The notes beneath the pieces are model-generated. The model did no database searches and was not told the DNA's origin. It worked only from the letters and a program-made list of their open reading frames with translations. From F-183 sp036502165 (GTDB lineage Bacteria; Acidobacteriota; Terriglobia; Bryobacterales; Bryobacteraceae): a stretch of DNA of 11,173 nucleotides. Shown piece after piece: positions 1 through 5,127 of the stretch (positions are counted from its first letter, which is position 1; each line of letters begins with the position of its first letter). The position numbers and the translations under genes were made by a program. Location of the stretch: assembly GCA_036502165.1 (NCBI GenBank), contig DASXZC010000016.1, positions 1 through 11,173 of the forward strand, read 5' to 3'.

Positions 1-114
1 CGAGGGAGTAGTCCGTCCACCTTCCTGATTCGGGATGACGACCGGCTGGCCGCCTTCCATGACGGCTACCACGGAGTTGGTAGTTCCAAGATCGATTCCA
101 ATGATCTTGCTCAT
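1..114 (-). CDS. dnaK: Chaperone DnaK (Hsp70), N-terminal fragment
   Basis: Only the first 38 codons are in the window; the gene continues past the left edge, against a usual length of about 640 residues. The N-terminus contains IGIDLGTTNSVVAVMEGG, the phosphate-1 loop of the Hsp70 actin-like ATPase, followed by the VIPNQEGGRTTPS stretch typical of DnaK. The family is the ATP-dependent cytosolic chaperone that works with DnaJ and GrpE on unfolded proteins. The ATG at 112-114 gives the canonical MSKIIGIDLG start. An AGGAGG lies upstream at 129-134, with a rather long 14-base spacer. A sigma-70-like promoter is visible about 110 bases upstream. The gene diverges from the ECF sigma factor at 372. 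The identity is close to certain even though the fragment is short. Confidence 0.97.
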   Translation of the reverse strand, partial: MSKIIGIDLGTTNSVVAVMEGGQPVVIPNQEGGRTTPS

Positions 115-128
115 GATGTTTTTGCAAT

Positions 129-134
129 CCTCCT
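129..134 (-). promoter_or_regulatory. Shine-Dalgarno of dnaK (long spacer)
   Basis: On the minus strand this reads AGGAGG, a perfect anti-16S match. It is followed by 14 bases before the dnaK ATG, longer than the usual 5-9. No other start codon in the dnaK frame gives the conserved N-terminus, so the ATG at 112-114 is kept despite the spacing. Confidence 0.6.
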
Positions 135-224
135 GCTGCTGCTCGATCGTGGCCGGCTGGATGCCTCCACTCACAAATCGATGATCTGAGTGCGCGGCCG
201 CTCTCGATGGCTTAGCACGTTTCC

Positions 225-253
225 AGTATCAGATATTAGTGAGTTATTGTCAA
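225..253 (-). promoter_or_regulatory. Probable sigma-70-type promoter of dnaK
   Basis: Read on the minus strand, a perfect -35 hexamer TTGACA (248-253) is followed after 17 bases by GATACT (225-230), which matches four of six positions of TATAAT. This predicts a start near base 218 and a leader of about 100 bases before dnaK. I looked for a CIRCE element (TTAGCACTC-N9-GAGTGCTAA), a HAIR box and a sigma-32 promoter in 115-371 and found none. If the gene is heat-inducible, the control is not one of these classic ones. The assignment rests on hexamers and spacing only. Confidence 0.5.
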
Positions 254-351
254 GCTTGGAAAGAGGAGCTTGCGCAAGTTGCTGTTTTTGGGGAACTTCT
301 CATTTCCCGGCGTTTGTCACGAATGGAGGCTCTCGGCACACTATAGCCTTG

Positions 352-357
352 TATACT
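352..357 (+). promoter_or_regulatory. Possible -10 box for the ECF sigma gene
   Basis: TATACT differs from TATAAT at one position and lies 14 bases before the ATG at 372. A transcript starting some 7 bases downstream would be nearly leaderless, which fits the absence of any Shine-Dalgarno before that ATG. No -35 hexamer is found at the right distance: a TTGTCA at 314-319 is 32 bases upstream, too far. This is a weak call. Confidence 0.25.
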
Positions 358-371
358 GTTTCTACCTGCCC

Positions 372-1064
372 ATGGAACCTACCAATCCGGACCAGGCTAA
401 AATCACGGAACTCCTCGCCAGGATCTCGAGCGGAGACACCCAGGCGCTCAAGGAGCTCTTTGGGATCCTCCATGGCGAGCTGAAGCGTATGGCGATCGCC
501 CAGATGGCGCGGGAACGTAAGGATCATACACTTCAGCCCACTGCTCTGGTGAACGAGGTGTTCGTGCGGCTGGCGGCGGGCAGGGAGAAGAACCTCATTG
601 ATCTCGCGCACCTGCTGGCCGTGGCGTCGAACGCGATGCGGCACATCCTGGTTGACCATGCCCGCGCGCGGCTCAGCAATAAGCGGGGGAGCGGCAGGAA
701 GGTGTCGCTCGATGACAACCTCGTATATGATCGGCGGCGGCCGGAGGACATGTTGGACCTTGATCGTGCCCTTAGCCGTCTAGAGGCTTTGAGTCCACGG
801 CAGGCGAGAGTCGTTGAGATGCGCTTCTTCGGCGGGTTGAATGAAGAGCAAATCGCAACCGCGCTGGACGTGAGCACTCGCACCGTCAAGCGGGATTGGC
901 AGATCGCGAGAGCCTGGCTCTATGGCGAACTGAAAGGGGGCGGCTCCGGGAGCGGTGAATCACCTGAGGATACAGGCTCAGGTGGACCCCTGGTACCTGC
1001 CCGACCGAAGGGCCATCCACCTACGGGTAGAGGGACGGCAGCACTATCCGCGGGAAAAACTTAA
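372..1064 (+). CDS. ECF RNA polymerase sigma factor, TIGR02999-like
   Basis: This cytosolic sigma-70 family factor of 230 residues directs RNA polymerase to specific promoters. Region 2 covers about residues 13-98, including the subfamily hallmark LQPTALVNEVFVRL (54-67). Region 4 covers about 137-184, with the helix-turn-helix LNEEQIATALDVSTRTVKR. This pattern is the ECF type common in planctomycetes and acidobacteria (TIGR02999 from memory). The frame is open back to a TTG at 270, but homology begins at the ATG at 372, which has no Shine-Dalgarno and may be leaderless. Residues 188-230 form a Gly/Ser/Pro-rich tail that the family usually lacks. Relatives are often followed by a serine/threonine kinase gene; none is present here. 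It diverges from dnaK, and its regulon is unknown. Confidence 0.9.
   Translation: MEPTNPDQAKITELLARISSGDTQALKELFGILHGELKRMAIAQMARERKDHTLQPTALVNEVFVRLAAGREKNLIDLAHLLAVASNAMRHILVDHARARLSNKRGSGRKVSLDDNLVYDRRRPEDMLDLDRALSRLEALSPRQARVVEMRFFGGLNEEQIATALDVSTRTVKRDWQIARAWLYGELKGGGSGSGESPEDTGSGGPLVPARPKGHPPTGRGTAALSAGKT
954..999 (+). repeat. Overlapping inverted repeats in the sigma-factor tail
   Basis: CACCTGAG (961-968) and CTCAGGTG (977-984) form a perfect 8-bp stem around an 8-base loop. GGTGAATCACC (954-964) is a second palindrome that shares the left arm. CAGGT (979-983) can also pair with ACCTG (995-999), excluding the first stem. There is no T-run, so it is not a standard intrinsic terminator. 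The repeats lie inside the coding sequence for the unusual C-terminal tail of the sigma factor. A folding or regulatory role is inference. Confidence 0.55.
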
Positions 1065-1069
1065 GTTAT

Positions 1070-1208
1070 CCAATCAATGGGACTTAGGGATCTTGCGCGA
1101 TCTGCAAAGCCTCCGAATCGAACATCGGATGGACCGTTAGTACCAATCGATACGTAGAAAACAATCTTCGATTGGGGTATTGCTCGTATATCAAGATAAT
1201 TCGATTGG
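1070..1208. repeat. CCAATCGA/TCGATTGG motif cluster before the pilus cassette
   Basis: The stretch 1065-1250 between the sigma factor and the next gene holds no credible ORF. It contains CCAATCGA (1143-1150), its exact reverse complement TCGATTGG at 1168-1175 and again at 1201-1208, and a one-mismatch copy CCAATCAA (1070-1077). The first two form an inverted repeat with a 17-base centre. The two TCGATTGG copies start 33 bases apart, close to three helical turns, so they would face the same side of the DNA. This is the layout of an operator array, possibly for the operon starting at 1251. No regulator is known. Confidence 0.5.
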
Positions 1209-1250
1209 CCAGTACACTGAGGGCGGTAGTCTTCGGGGACTGCTCAATCT

Positions 1251-2066
1251 ATGACCTCATCCGCTCGAATAAGTGTAGCCACTCTCTGGTTAGCCGCGTT
1301 TTTTGGCTCCGCCGCAGTGGCGCGGGCAGAGACCGCCGGAACTGCCTTCCCGCTCGTCAGCAGTTGCTTCGACGACGCGGACCGGCTGGGCGAAGTCTCC
1401 GCCGCGGATAGCGTACGTGTACGCTACGCCTCCGTCGCTGGCGGCACCGGCGGATGCTATGCCGTCGAAGTAAACAAAGATGGCAAGACGCTCACAGGAT
1501 TCCTTGTGGGGGCGTCGCTCCCCGCGATCCAACAATTTGAAAGTGAAGTGCGGAAGCAGAAGCTGCTCATGCCGCCTCCGCCGCCGCCTCCTGCAGCGGT
1601 CGAAACTGCCGCCTCGGTTGCGCCGAGCCCAAGGCCTGAACCGCCTCCCGCGCCGGCGGGCCCGTCGAGCCTGGTCGGACTCCGTGGTTTCGATATGTAT
1701 GGACGGGCGGTCGACCTCGCTGCGATTCCTGCGACTCATGTTGTCGTCTACTTCTGGACGCCCGCGAATCGGAAGTCCACACAGTTGGCCGAGGGGATGG
1801 AAGGAATTTACACCCACTTCGGATCGCCGCGGAAGCTCGAAGTCGTCGGAGTCGCCGCCGCGCGCGACCAGGATCAACTGCTGCGTGCCTGTCAGGAAAA
1901 TGAGGTCATATGGCCGCAAATCCTCGACCGCGGCCAGGTAGCAAGCCGCTACCATGTCGATCCCGCTAAACCCTATCTATTGCTCGATCGCTCGCGTAAA
2001 GTGGTCGCCGCCGTCGCCTCGCCCAAGGAAATGGAAGCGGAGCTTCGAAGGATTGGCCTGAAATGA
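1251..2066 (+). CDS. Exported thioredoxin-fold (TlpA-like) protein lacking CxxC
   Basis: This 271-residue protein has a signal peptide of about 26 residues (hydrophobic ATLWLAAFFGSAAV, then ARA before ET), so it probably acts outside the inner membrane. Residues 30-105 form a small domain of unknown type. A Pro-rich linker with seven consecutive prolines (108-114) spans about 107-138. Residues 142-271 follow the TlpA/ResA layout: strand plus FW at VVVYFWTPANRKS (164-176), a helix, a VVGVAAARD strand, a probable cis-Pro at 241 and a LLLDRSRKVV hairpin. The two redox cysteines expected four and seven residues after the conserved Trp are Asn173 and Ser176, so thiol-disulfide exchange is not expected. 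A weak GGGGA lies 11 bases before the ATG. The TadE-like gene starts 8 bases after its stop, so a role in pilin folding or assembly is plausible but inferred. Confidence 0.72.
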   Translation: MTSSARISVATLWLAAFFGSAAVARAETAGTAFPLVSSCFDDADRLGEVSAADSVRVRYASVAGGTGGCYAVEVNKDGKTLTGFLVGASLPAIQQFESEVRKQKLLMPPPPPPPAAVETAASVAPSPRPEPPPAPAGPSSLVGLRGFDMYGRAVDLAAIPATHVVVYFWTPANRKSTQLAEGMEGIYTHFGSPRKLEVVGVAAARDQDQLLRACQENEVIWPQILDRGQVASRYHVDPAKPYLLLDRSRKVVAAVASPKEMEAELRRIGLK

Positions 2067-2069
2067 GGA
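2065..2069 (+). promoter_or_regulatory. Shine-Dalgarno favouring the TadE start at 2075
   Basis: GAGGA sits 5 bases before the ATG at 2075 and overlaps the stop codon of the preceding gene. The in-frame ATG at 2063, which would overlap that gene by 4 bases, has no comparably placed site; the nearest is GAAGGA more than 10 bases upstream. The 2075 start is therefore preferred. The two proteins differ by only four residues. Confidence 0.6.
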
Positions 2070-2074
2070 ATTCC

Positions 2075-2635
2075 ATGCGACGCACCGGAACATCCGCCCG
2101 ATCCCGCCGGCGGAGCGGCCATGTGCTGCTCGAGGCCGCCCTGGCATTTATGCCCTTCTGCGCACTGATCTTCGGCATCGCCGATTTTTCGATGGTCATG
2201 TTCATCGACAGTACGTTCCAGAACGCCGTGCGTCAGGGAGTCCGCTTCGGCATTACCTACAATCTGACCTACAACGGCACGACGTACGCTTCTCAGACGG
2301 CGGCGATTCGAGCTGTTGTTGAAGCGAACAGCGCGGGATGGCTGACTTCGGCGGCCACTAGCGGGCCGGCTTATATCCAGGTCAACTATTACACACCGGA
2401 TAATCTGTCGACTCCGGCGACTTCCGCCTCATTACCGAAGACGGTAAATAGTGTCCTCATTTCGAATTTAAATCAGTCGGGAAATGTCCTCGAGGTAAAG
2501 ATCCTTAATTACCCGTGGAACTGGATGGTGCCCTTGCCTAATTACATGCCAGGGCAAGGATTGACCCTGACAGCGACTTCAGTCGATGTCATGCAGGGGT
2601 TACCGGTGGGAACGACGACGCCGCCGAGTCCGTAA
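2075..2635 (+). CDS. TadE-like minor pseudopilin (first copy)
   Basis: This protein of 186 residues has a strongly basic N-terminus (RRTGTSARSRRRSG). It is followed by GHVLLEAALAFMPFCALIFGI, one transmembrane helix of about residues 17-43. Gly15 followed by Glu20 gives the G|xxxxE arrangement cut by prepilin peptidases, with Glu at +5, as in TadE/TadF pseudopilins of tight-adherence pili. The conserved N-terminal continuation AVRQGVRFG follows. The rest is an Asn/Thr/Ser-rich exported domain with no recognised fold, ending PVGTTTPPSP. The only cysteine lies in the membrane helix. It is second in the four-gene operon, 12 bases before the next TadE-like gene. The role is probably as a minor component or primer of a pilus or a secreted-protein complex; the exact partner is unknown. 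Confidence 0.85.
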   Translation: MRRTGTSARSRRRSGHVLLEAALAFMPFCALIFGIADFSMVMFIDSTFQNAVRQGVRFGITYNLTYNGTTYASQTAAIRAVVEANSAGWLTSAATSGPAYIQVNYYTPDNLSTPATSASLPKTVNSVLISNLNQSGNVLEVKILNYPWNWMVPLPNYMPGQGLTLTATSVDVMQGLPVGTTTPPSP

Positions 2636-2647
2636 GCAGGGAGAATT

Positions 2648-3343
2648 ATGCCAATGATGATGACTTTAACATCAACGATAAAAGGGAGCCCGGGCCGCGA
2701 GCGCCGGGCGAAAAACCAGAAGGGCAGCTTCATGGTGGAATTCGCCATCGTGGGATGGACGTTGTTCTTCCTGATGGCCGGTGTGCTGCAACTGGGCCTC
2801 AATATGAGCCGGGCGATGACGGCCGCCGCCGTTTGCCGGGATGCCAACGTATTGACCGTGCGCGGCATTGATTTATCGCAGACCGCCAATCAACAGTTGA
2901 TCGGCCGCGCCGCCTCCGGACTTGGGCTGAGCGCGTCGGGCAGTTGGACGCCGAGTTCATCCGGCACCGCCGCGGTTTATATCAGCAAAGTGATGCTGGT
3001 CGGGCCGCTCGAATGCGCCAACGGTGTTGCGAATTTTGATGGCACCAGTTCGACTTGTCCAAATTTGAATAAATACGTGATCGCGATGCGGATCGGCATG
3101 GGCAATACGTCGCGTTGGACGAGTGCTGTGGGGACGCCGGCATCGACGCCGCAGTCGAACGGCACTCTTACGGACAGTCAAATTTGCACGGTTGCAGGGA
3201 ATATAACGACCGCATTTCCGGCGGATCTGTCATTGACGGCCGACGAGTACACCTGGGTATCCGAAGTATTCGCCGATACCAGTAATATCAACTTTTTCAC
3301 CTTTTTGACGCCTTCGGCGATTTACATGCGAAACCTTTCGTGA
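2648..3343 (+). CDS. TadE/TadF-like minor pseudopilin (second copy)
   Basis: This protein has 231 residues. After a basic leader, GSFMVEFAIVGWTLFFLMAG carries the prepilin-type site Gly26|Ser27 with Glu31 at +5 and a transmembrane helix of about 28-50. The VEFAIV pattern is the classic TadE/TadF signature. The exported part (about 60-231) has four cysteines (VCRD, LECA, STCP, QICT), an even number that could form disulfides outside the cytoplasm, unlike the first copy. AGGGAG at 2638-2643 lies 4 bases before the ATG at 2648. Three further ATGs at 2654, 2657 and 2660 are possible starts and would remove only 2-4 residues. The next gene starts 37 bases downstream. Its exact role within the module is inferred from family and position. 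Confidence 0.85.
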   Translation: MPMMMTLTSTIKGSPGRERRAKNQKGSFMVEFAIVGWTLFFLMAGVLQLGLNMSRAMTAAAVCRDANVLTVRGIDLSQTANQQLIGRAASGLGLSASGSWTPSSSGTAAVYISKVMLVGPLECANGVANFDGTSSTCPNLNKYVIAMRIGMGNTSRWTSAVGTPASTPQSNGTLTDSQICTVAGNITTAFPADLSLTADEYTWVSEVFADTSNINFFTFLTPSAIYMRNLS

Positions 3344-3368
3344 ACCGAATTGAACAGAATTGAAAACT

Positions 3369-3375
3369 GGAGAAG
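3369..3375 (+). promoter_or_regulatory. Shine-Dalgarno setting the TadG-like start
   Basis: GGAGAAG is followed by 5 bases and then the ATG at 3381. The same frame is open from a TTG at 3360, but that codon lies upstream of this site and has none of its own, so translation from 3381 is favoured. Confidence 0.7.
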
Positions 3376-3380
3376 TGTTT

Positions 3381-5114
3381 ATGAATAAGCACCCCCGCAA
3401 ATGGCAAAAAAGACTGGGCCAAAGAGGCATAGCGACCATGCTGACCGCGTTCAGCATGCTCATGCTGGTGCCGATCGTCGGCCTGGCGATTGACGGCGGA
3501 CTCGCCTATATCGTCATGAGCCGGTTAAGCGCCGCAGCGGACTCGGCCGCGCTCGCCGCCGCCCGCGGCTTGAATGGAAGTTCGACCATCGCCGCTGCGC
3601 AAACGCAGGCGACTACGCTGGCGACGACGTTCTTCAACGGCAACTTCCCTTCCGGTTACCTCAACACAGATACGACTGCCGCGAACCGCACCGTCACCAC
3701 AGTGTTCACACTCGGAACCGGATCGGGAACCGGCGGCAACGGCGTTCCGAACGGCGTCCTGCAGGTGCAGGTCACGACTTCTGTTAAGGCCGCGACTTAT
3801 TTCATGAAGTGGCTCGGGTACGCGAACCTTCCGGTGACGGCGACCGGCACGGCTACGCGCCGTCTTCTCGTCATGACGCTAGTGCTCGATAAATCCGCGT
3901 CGATGGGCACTCGTACAACGACGGTCGGGAGCACCGCTGTCGGCATCGGTACGACGTCCTGCGATGCGATGGTGTATTCGGCGATTCAGTTCCTGAACAG
4001 CTTCAGTCCGTACGATTACGTCGGCATCCTGCCGTTCGACTATACGGCCTATGCGACTTATGCACCGACGACCAATTACCAGTCGACGGGCGGAGCCGCG
4101 CAGCAGATCGCCAATATCAACTGCGGCAACAACACGAATACGACGGCGGCACTCGAGCTCGCTTACCGACAGATCAAAGCCATCAACCTGCCGCTCGCGA
4201 ACAACGTAATCGTTCTGTTCACAGACGGCGTGCCGAACGGAGTGAATGGTACGTTCCCCGTCAGGAACAAAGCGGACGTTCGCCTGACGAGCGCGTGCAG
4301 CGGCAACGATTCCCATGGATATCCGAATGAGTGCAATACCCCGGCCTGCACCACAGTGACGGGCGCAACGGTAACCGGAGTCATTACGCAGACGGCGAAC
4401 TTCAGCGTCAGTTCCGGCAGCCTCGATGGTCCGTTCAAGATGTTCAACACCGACTCGACGCCGACTGTTCCTTCGAGCATCACCTCGGGTTCGTCGACGT
4501 GCGCGAGTTCCGGAACTGACTTTGTTCAAAAAACGCTCGCCTATATACCGGCGACGGATTACTTCGGCAATTCGACCAGTGGGCCCTGGAACTCCTGGCT
4601 CTATCAGGTGAACCCCCAGACTGCGCCGAACGGTACGGTCATTACCTCCGGTAACAGCGCCACTAAGAATATGGGCGACCTTTGGTCCAATTATCCGACC
4701 ACCGGTGTCGGACGCTCGTCCAACTACTATCAAAATGCGGAATGCATCGGCGCGAGCTGCCCATATAAAGGCCAGTTGCGTCCCGATCTCGCCAACACCA
4801 TCGGCGTCGCCAGCATGAACAGCGCCGTCAATGAAGCGAACGTAGTCCGCAATGATACGACGTATCGCATCACGATTCACACGATCTACCTGCAAGGCAA
4901 CGGATCCGACCCCGTCGACCGTTCGTTCCTGCAAATCGTGAGCAACCAGCCCACTATCGCGCCTCTAATCTACGATACGGGCGATTCGTCGTACGCGAAT
5001 ACGTATTACAACTCCGCTCAGCAGCAAGGGCTGTGGCTGGCAACGACTTCGGCGACGGCGCTGAATGGATTGTTCGCGCAGGTCGCGTCCTCGCTGTTGC
5101 GCATCAGCCAGTAA
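3381..5114 (+). CDS. TadG-like pilus protein with von Willebrand A domain
   Basis: This protein has 577 residues. The N-terminus RGIATMLTAFSMLMLVPIVG (15-34) is a TadG-type membrane anchor, followed by LAIDGGLAYIV and LSAAADSAALAAARGL (49-64), the hallmark start of TadE/TadG family Flp pilus assembly proteins. A von Willebrand A domain begins near residue 164. MIDAS residues are present as DxSxS (D170, S172, S174), a threonine (T252 or T254 in NNTNTTAAL) and TDG (D282). About 210 residues separate that strand from the next core strand YRITIHTIYL (495-504), a Thr/Ser-rich insertion carrying five of the eight cysteines (306, 318, 323, 374, 455, 460 after the TDG, plus 194 and 248 before it). 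The protein is probably anchored in the inner membrane with an adhesive exported domain. It ends 13 bases from convergent selB. Confidence 0.85.
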   Translation: MNKHPRKWQKRLGQRGIATMLTAFSMLMLVPIVGLAIDGGLAYIVMSRLSAAADSAALAAARGLNGSSTIAAAQTQATTLATTFFNGNFPSGYLNTDTTAANRTVTTVFTLGTGSGTGGNGVPNGVLQVQVTTSVKAATYFMKWLGYANLPVTATGTATRRLLVMTLVLDKSASMGTRTTTVGSTAVGIGTTSCDAMVYSAIQFLNSFSPYDYVGILPFDYTAYATYAPTTNYQSTGGAAQQIANINCGNNTNTTAALELAYRQIKAINLPLANNVIVLFTDGVPNGVNGTFPVRNKADVRLTSACSGNDSHGYPNECNTPACTTVTGATVTGVITQTANFSVSSGSLDGPFKMFNTDSTPTVPSSITSGSSTCASSGTDFVQKTLAYIPATDYFGNSTSGPWNSWLYQVNPQTAPNGTVITSGNSATKNMGDLWSNYPTTGVGRSSNYYQNAECIGASCPYKGQLRPDLANTIGVASMNSAVNEANVVRNDTTYRITIHTIYLQGNGSDPVDRSFLQIVSNQPTIAPLIYDTGDSSYANTYYNSAQQQGLWLATTSATALNGLFAQVASSLLRISQ

Positions 5115-5127
5115 GTCAGGGCGATCG

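Noticed and set aside
188..218. GAGTGC followed by TTAGCAC near dnaK, reminiscent of a CIRCE operator
   Set aside because: The half-sites are in the wrong order and at the wrong spacing for TTAGCACTC-N9-GAGTGCTAA, so HrcA control is not supported.
269..278. 10-base palindrome CTTGCGCAAG and nearby CAAGCTTG (251-258) as possible HspR-type sites
   Set aside because: They do not match the HAIR consensus CTTGAGT-N7-ACTCAAG, and short palindromes are expected by chance.
955..1140. 61-codon GTG-start frame overlapping the sigma-factor end
   Set aside because: It resembles no protein I know, has no Shine-Dalgarno and is not the expected kinase N-terminus; it is most likely a chance frame.
2064..2066. 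TGA stops (2064, 5128, 9271, 10157) considered as selenocysteine codons because selB is present
   Set aside because: Reading through any of them gives no continued conserved domain and no convincing hairpin directly downstream.
3879..4934. Long antisense frame (351 codons) opposite the TadG-like gene
   Set aside because: Arg-rich shadow of GC-biased codons; the sense frame shows anchor, MIDAS and von Willebrand motifs.
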